Made by a program: the position numbers and the translations under genes
Assembly: GCF_001713475.1 (NCBI RefSeq)
Contig: NZ_CP016499.1
Span: forward strand, 2,542,001-2,606,000
Direction: 5' to 3'
Source: Agrobacterium sp. RAC06
GTDB lineage: Bacteria; Pseudomonadota; Alphaproteobacteria; Rhizobiales; Rhizobiaceae
DNA length: 64,000 nt
The notes under the pieces: generated by a model
What the model was told of the DNA's origin: nothing
Seen by the model: the letters and a program-made list of their open reading frames with translations, nothing else
Database searches by the model: none
Shown here: one piece after another, positions 36,376 through 44,675 of the stretch
Position numbering within the stretch: the stretch's first letter is position 1
Layout: the number at the start of each line of letters is the position of its first letter

Positions 36376-37368
36376 ATGAGCCACCCGGCCAACCCCTCCC
36401 TCGACATCGCCGTTCTCTTGCCCTGCTACAATGAGGCGGCAACGATCGGCCAGGTTGTGAGCGATTTCCGTGCGGCCCTGCCCGAGGCGAAGATATACGT
36501 CTATGACAACAACTCGACCGACGGCACGGCGCTGAAGGCGATGCTCGCCGGGGCCACCGTCGTGCGCGAACGTCGCCAGGGCAAGGGCCATGTGGTGCGC
36601 CGCATGTTCTGCGACATCGATGCCGATATCTACATCATGGCCGATGGCGACGGGACCTATGGTCCTGCCGACTCCGAGGAACTGATCCGCACGCTGATCA
36701 CCGAGCGAGCCGACATGGTGGTCGGCACCCGACGCGGGGTCCATGACGATGCCGGACGCCAGGGCCATGCCTTCGGCAACCGGCTGTTCAACCTGCTTTA
36801 CCGCGTGCTGTTCGGCAACGACTTCACGGACATCTTGTCCGGCTACCGCGCCTTTTCGCGCCGCTATGTAAAGAGCTTCCCAGCGATTTCCGGTGGGTTT
36901 GAGATCGAGACGGAAATGTCCGTGCATGCCTCGCGGCTGAGGCTGCCGGTCGTCGAGCTGGAGCTCGACTATGGGCGTCGCCCAAAGGGATCACAATCGA
37001 AGCTCTCGACATTTCGAGACGGCTTCAAGATCCTCAAGATGTTCGCTCTCCTGATGAAGGAGACCCGCCCTTTCACATTCTTCGCCCTCATCGCCTGCGC
37101 GTTCCTGGGAAGCGGCATACTCTTTGCCGCTCCTGTCCTCGTGGAGTATCTCCAGACGGGCCTTGTCCCGCGAATGCCGACCTGGGTCCTGTCCCTCTGC
37201 CTCGTCGGCCTCAGCTTCGTTTCCTTTGCCGGTGGGGTCATCCTGGATTCGGTTGCGCAGGGACGCAACGAACTGCTTCGGCTTCATTATCTTGCCTTGC
37301 CCTCGATCCATTCGCGGAGCCGGTCCGAAGCGACCGAAGGGAATGCACAGGAAAGAAATGCCGCATGA
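36376..37368 (+). CDS. Family 2 glycosyltransferase (polyprenyl-phosphate type)
   Basis: 330 residues. The GT-A domain shows AVLLPCYNEAATIGQVV, YVYDNNSTDGTA and the metal site ADGDGTY; RRGVHDDAGRQGHAFGNRLFNLLYRVLFGNDFTDILSGYRAFSRR is typical of DPM1/GtrB-like synthases that transfer a sugar to a polyprenyl phosphate. Two to three membrane spans follow (about 225-250 and 270-300). The start at 36376 fits this N-terminus; the longer frame has no conserved residues. Four bases overlap the methyltransferase. Confidence 0.9.
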   Translation: MSHPANPSLDIAVLLPCYNEAATIGQVVSDFRAALPEAKIYVYDNNSTDGTALKAMLAGATVVRERRQGKGHVVRRMFCDIDADIYIMADGDGTYGPADSEELIRTLITERADMVVGTRRGVHDDAGRQGHAFGNRLFNLLYRVLFGNDFTDILSGYRAFSRRYVKSFPAISGGFEIETEMSVHASRLRLPVVELELDYGRRPKGSQSKLSTFRDGFKILKMFALLMKETRPFTFFALIACAFLGSGILFAAPVLVEYLQTGLVPRMPTWVLSLCLVGLSFVSFAGGVILDSVAQGRNELLRLHYLALPSIHSRSRSEATEGNAQERNAA

Positions 37369-38063
37369 GGCGCGAGACCACCAACAGGATCCGCTTCGTC
37401 ATCGAAGACATCCTCCCGCCGATCCTGCGCGATTCCAGGCTGTTCCTTTGGCTGGCCGAGCGGGTCTGGGGCAATCACATCCGGGATCTGGCCGAGTTTC
37501 GGGCGCGCGCGCCGTTTCTGACGGAAGAGGCCTATGCCGCGCTCTACCGCAAACACCCGCGCGTGCATGCAGGCACGGACAATTCGGAGGCCTGCATTGA
37601 GCAGGTCGTTCAGGGGGTCGAGGGTGAAAGCGTCTGCGACATCGGCTGCGGGACGGGCGCGCTGCTCACGCGCATCCGTGCGCGTCACCCGCATCTTGCC
37701 CGGGTCACCGGCGTGGATTTTGTCATCGACGACGCGGCGGCCCTGCCGGGTGTCGAATATGTTGCAGCGAAGATCGAAAACCTGCCCTTTGCGGACAAAG
37801 AGTTCGATACGGTCATCTGCACCCATGTCATCGAACATGTTCTCGAATACCAGCGCGCCATCGCGGAGTTGCGGCGCATTGCCCGAAAGCGCCTGATCAT
37901 CGTCGTTCCGCGGGAACGTGAGGCGCGCTACAGTTTCAATCCGCACTTCAATTTCTTTCCCTATACGCACTCGTTCCTGCGCGCCATGCATCCGATCCCA
38001 CCACAATATGCCTGCGCGGATATCGGACGGGACATCTTCTACATGGAAACGCTGGAGGGCTGA
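37365..38063 (+). CDS. Class I SAM-dependent methyltransferase
   Basis: 232 residues. SAM motif I is VCDIGCGTGALLTRI (about residue 90), then VTGVDFV, the motif CTHVIEHVLEYQRAIAELRRI and IIVVPREREARY. The enzyme belongs to the Methyltransf_11 group. Its substrate is unknown; its place between a GT2 enzyme and a small transporter suggests methylation of a sugar, lipid-linked glycan or isoprenoid. ATGA overlap with the preceding stop. Confidence 0.85.
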   Translation: MRRETTNRIRFVIEDILPPILRDSRLFLWLAERVWGNHIRDLAEFRARAPFLTEEAYAALYRKHPRVHAGTDNSEACIEQVVQGVEGESVCDIGCGTGALLTRIRARHPHLARVTGVDFVIDDAAALPGVEYVAAKIENLPFADKEFDTVICTHVIEHVLEYQRAIAELRRIARKRLIIVVPREREARYSFNPHFNFFPYTHSFLRAMHPIPPQYACADIGRDIFYMETLEG

Positions 38064-38068
38064 GGGCG

Positions 38069-38434
38069 ATGGAGTTTTCCAGCCTGACACTTGCGACCTG
38101 GATAGGATTGCTCGCCACGCCGCTGTTGATTGCGATGGGGCAGGTTCTGTTCAAGCTGACGAGCCAGAGCACAGGGACATTTTCTCTGGCGAGCCTGATG
38201 ATGCTCGCGGTCAATCCGGTGTTCATTGCGGCGCTAGCGCTTTACGGTTTTGGAACCGTCGTCTGGATCTATGTGCTGCGCTCCGTGCCTCTGACGCTCG
38301 CCTATTCCTTCATGGGGCTGACCTTCTGCTTCGTCCCCCTGCTGGCGCAACTCTTCTTCGGCGAACCCTTGCACATGCGCTATCTGATCGGGACGCTGCT
38401 CATCCTGGCCGGGCTTGTGACCATACATGTCTGA
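38069..38434 (+). CDS. SMR/EamA-type small membrane protein (ArnE/F-like)
   Basis: 121 residues with four membrane spans in the SMR arrangement: ATPLLIAMGQVLFKLTSQ at the start, ALYGFGTVVWIYVLRSVPLTLAYSFMGLTFCFVPLLAQLFFGEPL with the conserved Leu/Ser/Phe and Glu residue of the group. ArnE/F-type members flip lipid-linked sugars. The arrangement suits a half-transporter, and its companion is the next gene. It begins five bases after the methyltransferase stop and overlaps the next by eight. Confidence 0.82.
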   Translation: MEFSSLTLATWIGLLATPLLIAMGQVLFKLTSQSTGTFSLASLMMLAVNPVFIAALALYGFGTVVWIYVLRSVPLTLAYSFMGLTFCFVPLLAQLFFGEPLHMRYLIGTLLILAGLVTIHV

Positions 38435-38804
38435 TCGCAGCAATCGGTTTGATTCGTCTGTGACGCTCGGCGTCACGCTGGCCGCCGACCTCCTGCTGTT
38501 TCCGATAACTTTTGCCGTCCTCGACGCACCGCTCATGTCACGTGCGGTATCCCTGGTCGTTGCCTATGCTCTCTCGCAGATCCTGCGGCTCGGCATCGGG
38601 CGCGGCATATCACCCCGGGCCCTTCTTCAGGTGCCGGGCTTGTGGCCGCTTCTTGCGGTCACGGTCCTGATCAATTTCGGCCTTTTCGTTATCCTCAACG
38701 CCCGTGCGCCGGACATCCGACCCATCCTGCATCTGTTGCTGGCTTGGGCCGGATCTCTGCTGTTCCTCAGTTTCGGATCTTCACGGATAAAACGCCTGCG
38801 CTGA
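38427..38804 (+). CDS. GtrA-like small membrane protein
   Basis: 125 residues with about four spans (around 12-32, 38-55, 70-90, 100-118) and a basic tail, the profile of GtrA-like proteins (putative flippases of polyprenyl-phosphate sugars). Sequence identity to GtrA is weak, so the name is by shape and position: it is coupled by an 8-base overlap to the SMR-like gene and in a cluster with a GtrB-like synthase. It is the last gene of the group. Confidence 0.65.
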   Translation: MSDRSNRFDSSVTLGVTLAADLLLFPITFAVLDAPLMSRAVSLVVAYALSQILRLGIGRGISPRALLQVPGLWPLLAVTVLINFGLFVILNARAPDIRPILHLLLAWAGSLLFLSFGSSRIKRLR

Positions 38805-38842
38805 TCTTCGGCCACCGCTGCGGACAGTCGAGGTCGGTTCGC

Positions 38843-39829
38843 TTACACTGCTTCCCAGCCATCCTTGTCTGCGGCCCGGTAGATCGCATCGATCAGCTTC
38901 TGGTTTGCCTTGGAGCTTTCCAGGGTGACGACCTCCCCCTTGGTGCCGGCAACAGCGCGGGCAAAGGCTTCCGCCTCCAGCTTGTATTGGCGGCTGTCGG
39001 GGAAGCGGAAGATCTGCGAGACGTTGTGGCTGCGATTGGTGAGTTCGACTTCCTCGGCACCCCAGCGATCGGCGTTGAAGGGTGACTTCACCTCGATGAA
39101 CCCGTCAGTGCCATGGAAGACCATCAGCTGGCGGTTGGCCATCTGGGTCGAGACATAGAAGTTCAGTTCGAAATCGGCAAAGTCAGCCTTCACGCTCGCA
39201 TAGATATCCGTGCCGAAGTCCGGATCGCGCTCGATGGTCGACTGGACGCGGACCGGCTCCTTATCCGTGACGAAGCGGGTGGTGATCGTCGGGTAGACGC
39301 CGATATCGGGCAATGCACCGCCGCCGAGCTCCGGGATGTTGCGCATGTTGTCAGGGTCGCGATTGAAGTAGGTGAACGAGCCCTGGACCATCTTCAACGT
39401 GCCGATCGCGCCTTCGGCCAGCAGTTCGCGGACCTTCAGCCAGACCGGTGCATAGGTCACCATATAGGCTTCCGTGATCAGTACCTTGTTGCGTTCGCGC
39501 GCCGCGATGATCTCGTCGATTTCCGACGCTTTGAGCGCGATCGGCTTTTCACAAAGCGCATGCTTGCCGGCGTCGGCGGCCTTGATCGCCCATTCGACAT
39601 GCTGCGAGGTCGGCAAAGGAATATAGACCGCGTCGATGACGTCGGAGGCCAGCATTTCCTCGTAGGAGCCGAAGGCATGCGGCACCGAGAAGCGATCGGC
39701 CATCTCGCGGGCTCTCGCCAGATCGCGGCTGGCGATCGCTGTCACCACGGCATTTTCGGCATCCTGGATCGCCGGCACGACAAGCTCGCGACCGATCTTG
39801 GCCGTCGACAGAATTCCAAAACGCAGCAT
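38843..39829 (-). CDS. Gfo/Idh/MocA-family oxidoreductase
   Basis: 328 residues of the GFO/IDH/MocA family. N-terminal Rossmann domain [35 protein letters not shown] (residues 2-36), the catalytic-type EKPIAL (Glu-Lys-Pro, about residue 96) and the C-terminal beta-sheet with [12 protein letters not shown]. Sugar or inositol derivatives are likely substrates; none can be named. GAGGAGGAA lies ahead of the ATG. Single gene, divergent from the cysteine hydrolase with 192 bases between. Confidence 0.9.
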   Translation of the reverse strand: MLRFGILSTAKIGRELVVPAIQDAENAVVTAIASRDLARAREMADRFSVPHAFGSYEEMLASDVIDAVYIPLPTSQHVEWAIKAADAGKHALCEKPIALKASEIDEIIAARERNKVLITEAYMVTYAPVWLKVRELLAEGAIGTLKMVQGSFTYFNRDPDNMRNIPELGGGALPDIGVYPTITTRFVTDKEPVRVQSTIERDPDFGTDIYASVKADFADFELNFYVSTQMANRQLMVFHGTDGFIEVKSPFNADRWGAEEVELTNRSHNVSQIFRFPDSRQYKLEAEAFARAVAGTKGEVVTLESSKANQKLIDAIYRAADKDGWEAV

Positions 39830-40021
39830 CTTTATTCCTCCTCAAAATGTCGGGGCGGACATTAGGCGAAGCTCCGGCAGGGCGCAACGGGTTGTCAGAC
39901 AATCAGCTTGCTCAGACAAGGAGCAGCTTGGCCGAAAATGTCCGATCTTCGTCCTGGCCGCGCATAGTACCCATGACGCCTGGACTTATGTTAGCTGTCA
40001 TCACAACGACAGGAGACGAAT

Positions 40022-40582
40022 ATGTCCGCTCAAGACACTGCCCTCATCGTGGTCGACGTTCAGGAGAGCTTTCGCCATGCGCCCTATTGGGACGCATCGG
40101 AACTCCCCGCTTACCTTTCGAGGCAGCAGGCGCTGATCGACGGCGCGAAGGCTGCAGGCATGCCGATCGTGCAGATCTTCCACGTCGACACCGACGAAGC
40201 CTTCCGGCTGGAAAGCGGACTTGTCCGCACGCTCGACGAGATCACAATTACGCCGGACGTGACCTTCCACAAAGGCGTGCATTCGGCCCTGGTCGACACT
40301 GGTCTCGAAGCCTGGCTGCGCGAAAAGGGCATCTCACGCGTCATCGTCTCGGGCATCCGTACCGAGCAGTGCTGCGAGACCACCACGCGCCATGCATCCG
40401 ATCTCGGCTTCGCGGTCGACTTCGTCACCGAGGCGACGCTCACCTTCCCGATGACGCATGCCTCCGGCCGGGTCTTTACCGCAGACGACATCCGCATGCG
40501 GACGGAGCTGGTGCTTGCCGACCGCTTTGCCCGGATCGTGACCGTCGAGCAGGCTCTGATGCCGCCCTCCGCCGCCGCCTGA
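40022..40582 (+). CDS. Isochorismatase-like cysteine hydrolase
   Basis: 186 residues of the isochorismatase/nicotinamidase fold. The triad is visible: D12 (VVDVQESF), K84 (FHKGVHSAL) and C117 (TEQCCETTTRHA), with the cis-peptide before the cysteine. The substrate is unknown; relatives hydrolyse amides. ACAGGAGACG is nine bases before the ATG. It is followed after 10 bases by the GlxA-type regulator, likely one transcript, so the regulator may control it. Confidence 0.9.
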   Translation: MSAQDTALIVVDVQESFRHAPYWDASELPAYLSRQQALIDGAKAAGMPIVQIFHVDTDEAFRLESGLVRTLDEITITPDVTFHKGVHSALVDTGLEAWLREKGISRVIVSGIRTEQCCETTTRHASDLGFAVDFVTEATLTFPMTHASGRVFTADDIRMRTELVLADRFARIVTVEQALMPPSAAA

Positions 40583-40592
40583 GATCCCCGCA

Positions 40593-41561
40593 ATGGACGT
40601 GATCCCGTTCTTCATCCTCGTTCCGCCTGACACGCTGCTGATCGACATTGCCGGTCCGCTGGAGGTGCTGCGGTATGCGAACCAGGAGCAGGACCGGGTC
40701 CGTTTCGACTATCGCTACATCTCGGCCCAATCGCGGCAGCAGACCTCGATCGGGCTCATGCTCGACGGTCTCGAACCCCTGCCCGAGACGCTGCCTGACA
40801 ATGCGATCCTGATGATTTCCGGCAGCCTCACTGTCGGCACCGAAGAGATCGCCCGCGAGGCCGAACTGAAGACGCTGACGCGCTGGCTCGCCCGCACGGT
40901 CAGGCCGGACACGCGGCTCGTCACCATCTGCTCCGGCGCGCTGCTTGCTGCGGCAGCCGGGCTGATGGAGGGCTATCAGTGCACCACGCACGCAGAATGC
41001 CTAGACGAACTCCGGGCACTTGCACCGACGGCGAGTGTTCTGGAGAACCGGCTCTATGTGGAAGATGGCAACCGCTTTTCGAGTGCCGGTATCTCGACCG
41101 GCATTGACCTCATGCTGCATCTCGTCAGCCGCTTCGCCTCGCCGCAGGCAGCACTCGCCGCTGCCCGCAAGATGGTCATCTATCTCCGTCGCAGCGGCCA
41201 GGACCCTCAGCTTTCGCCCTGGCTTTCCGGCCGCAACCACATCCACCCGGCGATCCACCGCGCCCAGGATGCGATCATGGCGGATCCGGCGCGAGACTGG
41301 TCGCTGCCGGGGCTCGCCGAGATCGCGCATTTGAGCGAACGGCATCTGTCCCGTCTTTTCCGGGAATATGTCGGTCAGTCGGTCGTCGATTACGTCAACC
41401 TGATGCGGGTGACGCTCGCCCAGGAGCTGCTCAAGCAATCGAGGCTCGACATGGAGAACCTCGCTTTGCGCGCCGGATTTGCCTCCTCACGCCACATGCG
41501 ACGGATCTTCGTCCAGCATCACGGCGTGCCGCCCAGTCACTTTCGCCGGGCGGCCGAATGA
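40593..41561 (+). CDS. GlxA-type transcriptional regulator (DJ-1/PfpI + AraC domains)
   Basis: 322 residues. The N-terminal DJ-1/PfpI-like amidotransferase domain (VPPDTLLIDIAGPLEVLRYANQ) has the elbow VTICSGALLAAAAGLM, with a cysteine (near residue 112). The C-terminal AraC domain has two helix-turn-helices: WSLPGLAEIAHLSERHLSRLFREYVGQSVVDYVN and DMENLALRAGFASSRHMRRIFVQHHGVPPSHFRR. Members sense small amides or carnitine-like metabolites. It follows the isochorismatase-like gene and probably controls it. Confidence 0.9.
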   Translation: MDVIPFFILVPPDTLLIDIAGPLEVLRYANQEQDRVRFDYRYISAQSRQQTSIGLMLDGLEPLPETLPDNAILMISGSLTVGTEEIAREAELKTLTRWLARTVRPDTRLVTICSGALLAAAAGLMEGYQCTTHAECLDELRALAPTASVLENRLYVEDGNRFSSAGISTGIDLMLHLVSRFASPQAALAAARKMVIYLRRSGQDPQLSPWLSGRNHIHPAIHRAQDAIMADPARDWSLPGLAEIAHLSERHLSRLFREYVGQSVVDYVNLMRVTLAQELLKQSRLDMENLALRAGFASSRHMRRIFVQHHGVPPSHFRRAAE

Positions 41562-41749
41562 GGAGCCCTGGACCGCAAAAGAGAGACTGCGGGACTGGAC
41601 GGCCGCCGGTTTCGATCCATATCGATTGCGGTTTCCGGCGTCGGGACAGCGGCTCTGCAGGTTCGATCAACGCTTCTGAATGGCCTCTTCGACCGACGCT
41701 TGCTAACCTGCCCTTTCCGTCGCTCCCTTGACCCCTCCCGAGGCTTTCC

Positions 41750-42700
41750 ATGCAGAAACGTGCTCTCGGCCGCACCGGCCTTTCGATCGCTCCCGTCGTG
41801 CTCGGCGGCAATGTCTTCGGCTGGACGGCCGACGAGAAGACGTCGTTTGCCATTCTCGACCGCTTCTTCGATGCCGGCTTCAACACGATCGATACCGCCG
41901 ACATGTATTCGCTCTGGGCCGACGGCAATGTCGGAGGCGAGAGTGAGACGATCATCGGCAACTGGCTGAAGCGCGGTGGTGTGAAGCGCGAAGATGCCGT
42001 TATCGTCACCAAGGTCGGGGCCGATCTCGGGGGCAAGAAGCGAGGCCTCAGCGCGCGCCGCATTGCAGAGGCCGTTGAAGACTCGCTCCGCCGTCTGCAG
42101 ACGGACTATATCGACCTTTATCTCGCCCATTGGCCGGATGCGGAAACGGATGACGAGGAGAGCCTTGCCGCCTTCGCCAAGCTGAAGGATGCCGGCAAGG
42201 TGCGCGCGATCGGCTGCTCCAATCTCGACGCCGAACAGCTGCAGGCGACCTTCGATGCGGCAGCTAAGGCCGGCGTTGGTCGCTATGACGTGATCCAGCC
42301 GGAATACAATCTCTACACACGCTCGAAATTCGAGGGTGAACTCGCAGAGCTCTGCCAGCGCGAGGAGATCGGCGTCATCACCTATTATGCGCTGGCCTCG
42401 GGCTTCCTCACCGGCAAATATCGCAGTGCTGCCGATACCGAGGGCAAGGCACGCGGCGAGGATATGGAGCCCTATCTCAACGCACGTGGCTTCGATATAT
42501 TGGGCGCTCTCGACCAGATCGCGGTCGAAACTGGCACCAGCCCCGCGACCGTTGCGATCGCCTGGATCGCCGCACAGCCCGGCGTCACCGCGCCGATTGC
42601 GTCTGCCACCAGCCTGCGCCAGCTTGAAAGCCTGATCGCGGCCGGGAAACTGGAGCTGACGACCGCGCAGATGAAACAACTCAACCAAGCCGGAGCATGA
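41750..42700 (+). CDS. Aldo/keto reductase, first of two
   Basis: 316 residues of the AKR superfamily. The tetrad can be traced: Asp and Tyr in IDTADMYSLW, Lys in VIVTKVG and His in YLAHWPD. ALASGFLTGKYRS and GVTAPIASATSLRQLE are typical of the Tas/YajO branch, NADPH-linked. The substrate is unknown. Four bases overlap the next gene by the ATGA pattern, and both are read together. Confidence 0.9.
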   Translation: MQKRALGRTGLSIAPVVLGGNVFGWTADEKTSFAILDRFFDAGFNTIDTADMYSLWADGNVGGESETIIGNWLKRGGVKREDAVIVTKVGADLGGKKRGLSARRIAEAVEDSLRRLQTDYIDLYLAHWPDAETDDEESLAAFAKLKDAGKVRAIGCSNLDAEQLQATFDAAAKAGVGRYDVIQPEYNLYTRSKFEGELAELCQREEIGVITYYALASGFLTGKYRSAADTEGKARGEDMEPYLNARGFDILGALDQIAVETGTSPATVAIAWIAAQPGVTAPIASATSLRQLESLIAAGKLELTTAQMKQLNQAGA

Positions 42701-42702
42701 TC

Positions 42703-43698
42703 ATGAAGACCCGCAGACTCGGCACCCTCACCACATCGACCATCGGCCTCGGCTGCATGGGCATGAGCCATGGCTATGGCACCAACATCGACGAGGCGGC
42801 GGCGCAAACGCTGTTCGATCACGCCATCGAACGTGGCGTGAACTTCTTCGATACGGCGGAGGTCTATGGACCCTTCACCAACGAGGAACTGGTCGGAAAG
42901 GGACTGAAGCGGCATCGCGACCACGTGGTGATCGCCACCAAGTTCGGCTTCACCATCGGCGACGAGGCCAAGGCCGCTCGACCTTCCGGCCTCGACAGCC
43001 GGCCGGAGCATGTGCGGGCCGTCGCCGAGGCGTCGCTGAAGCGGCTCGGCGTCGAGGTCATCGACCTCTTCTACCAGCACCGCGTCGACCCCGATGTCGC
43101 GATCGAGGAGACCGTCGGCGCCATGGCCGAGCTGGTGAAGGAAGGCAAGGTCAAGGCGTTGGGCTTGTCCGAAGCAAGTGCGGCAACGCTGCGACGCGCC
43201 CATGCCGTGCATCCGATCTCGGCCATCCAGAGCGAATATTCACTCTGGACCCGCGACCCCGAAACCAACGGCGTGCTCGACACCTGCCGCGAACTCGGCA
43301 TCGGCTTCGTGCCGTTTTCGCCGCTCGGTCGCGGCATGCTGACCGGCGCCTTGAAGGATTTGTCCAAGCTCGGCGAAAACGACTTCCGCCGCGGGTTGCC
43401 ACGCTTCGACCAGGAGAATTTCGACGCCAACCTTGCACTTGTCACCGCTCTCGAAACCATGGCGGCGGACAAGGGCGTGAAGCCCGGCCAGTTGGCGCTT
43501 GCCTGGGTACTAGCCCAGGGCGATTTCATCGTGCCGATCCCCGGTACGACCAAGATCGCCAATCTCGACAGCAACATCGATGCGACCGGGATCAGGCTCT
43601 CGGCCGAAGAGCTCGCCACGCTGTCTTCCGTCGTATCGCCAGACAAGGTGGCCGGCGCACGGTATGGCGAGGCCATGGCCAAGATGGCGGGGCGCTAA
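42703..43698 (+). CDS. Aldo/keto reductase, second of two
   Basis: 331 residues. Catalytic residues Asp-Tyr (FDTAEVYGPF), Lys (IATKFG) and His (FYQHRVD); IGLGCMGMSHGYG is the N-terminal signature of the AKR11/AKR13-like group (perakine reductase-like), which uses NADPH. It is not a duplicate of the preceding AKR: the sequences are clearly different. The ATG at 42703 with GGAGC is preferred to 42697, which overlaps the first gene's stop. Confidence 0.9.
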   Translation: MKTRRLGTLTTSTIGLGCMGMSHGYGTNIDEAAAQTLFDHAIERGVNFFDTAEVYGPFTNEELVGKGLKRHRDHVVIATKFGFTIGDEAKAARPSGLDSRPEHVRAVAEASLKRLGVEVIDLFYQHRVDPDVAIEETVGAMAELVKEGKVKALGLSEASAATLRRAHAVHPISAIQSEYSLWTRDPETNGVLDTCRELGIGFVPFSPLGRGMLTGALKDLSKLGENDFRRGLPRFDQENFDANLALVTALETMAADKGVKPGQLALAWVLAQGDFIVPIPGTTKIANLDSNIDATGIRLSAEELATLSSVVSPDKVAGARYGEAMAKMAGR

Positions 43699-43707
43699 AG
43701 GTCTCCC

Positions 43708-44580
43708 TCAAGCAAAGCGCCGGCTACCCGCCACGCAGAGAACGACCAGCAGGGCTGTCGCCAGCATGGGAAGGCTGACCTTCTCATGCAACAGCCCTGC
43801 GGCGAGCACGAAACCGAGAAAGGGTTGCAGCAGCTGCAGCTGCCCGACCGAGGCAATGCCGCCCAGCGCCAGACCGCGATACCAGAAGATGAAGCCGATC
43901 ATCATGCTGAACAGCGAGACGTAAGCCAAAGCCAACCAGCCTGACATCGACACGGCGCCAAGATCCTGCGGCAGTGTCCAAAGCGCGAGTGGCAGCATCA
44001 CCGGCAGCGACAGCACCAGCGCCCAGCTGATCACCTGCCAGCCGCCAAGCCGACGCGACAGGCGGGCACCCTCGGCATAACCCAGGCCGCAAACGATTAC
44101 CGCCGCAATCATCAGCACTGCGCCTTGCACCGCCATGTCCGCCGTCGCCGAGAGCGCAAAGCCGGCCACGAGCGCCGCTCCCGTGACGGAAAACATCCAG
44201 AAAACAGCAGAGGGGCGTTCCCCCGCCCGCAAGACGCCGAACAGCGCGGTAGAAAGCGGTAGCAATCCGATGAAGACGATCGACTGGGCGGAATTGATGC
44301 TTTGCAGCGCGAAAGCCGTCAGCAGCGGGAAGCCGACCACGACGCCAAGCGAGACGATGGCCAGTGGCAACAGATCACCGCGCAGGGGGCGCTTCTCCCG
44401 CATCGCGATCAGCAGGGCCGCTCCCAAAAGTGCAGCGATCACGGCCCGCGCCGAAGTCAGGAACAGCGGGGCGAAATCGGCAAGCCCCACCCGCGTTGCA
44501 GGCAGTGAGCCGCTGAAGATCAGCACGCCGATGAAACCACTCGCCCAGGCCTTCCACGAAGTCGTCATTTTCGTCTCCAT
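43708..44580 (-). CDS. EamA/DMT-family transporter opposite a MocR regulator
   Basis: 290 residues with ten predicted spans in two EamA repeats (LPATRVGLADFAPLFLTSARAVIAALLGAALLIAMREK first; ALVLSLPVMLPLALWTLPQD and SMMIGFIFWYRGLALGGIASVGQLQLLQPFLGFVLAAGLLHEKVS second). It probably exports amino acids, pyridoxal or a related metabolite. It is divergent from the MocR regulator gene, the usual EamA/MocR pairing, with an ATACA inverted repeat near the regulator start. Confidence 0.9.
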   Translation of the reverse strand: METKMTTSWKAWASGFIGVLIFSGSLPATRVGLADFAPLFLTSARAVIAALLGAALLIAMREKRPLRGDLLPLAIVSLGVVVGFPLLTAFALQSINSAQSIVFIGLLPLSTALFGVLRAGERPSAVFWMFSVTGAALVAGFALSATADMAVQGAVLMIAAVIVCGLGYAEGARLSRRLGGWQVISWALVLSLPVMLPLALWTLPQDLGAVSMSGWLALAYVSLFSMMIGFIFWYRGLALGGIASVGQLQLLQPFLGFVLAAGLLHEKVSLPMLATALLVVLCVAGSRRFA

Positions 44581-44630
44581 TCGTCTGGCCTCCCCTATCG
44601 CGCGGAGGGGCTGGCGCAGACAGAGACGGA

Positions 44631-44658
44631 TCGATACAATCTAGTCAAACTGTATTGA
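44631..44658. promoter_or_regulatory. Candidate MocR operator between the regulator and the EamA gene
   Basis: TCGATACA (44631-44638) and TGTATTGA (44651-44658) form an inverted repeat (7 of 8 matches, 12-base spacer); a third copy of the half-site, CATACA, lies at about 44669. It ends 17 bases before the favoured regulator start and about 55 bases from the transporter start, which suits control of the divergent pair. Confidence 0.55.
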
Positions 44659-44675
44659 TGACAAAGGCCATACAG

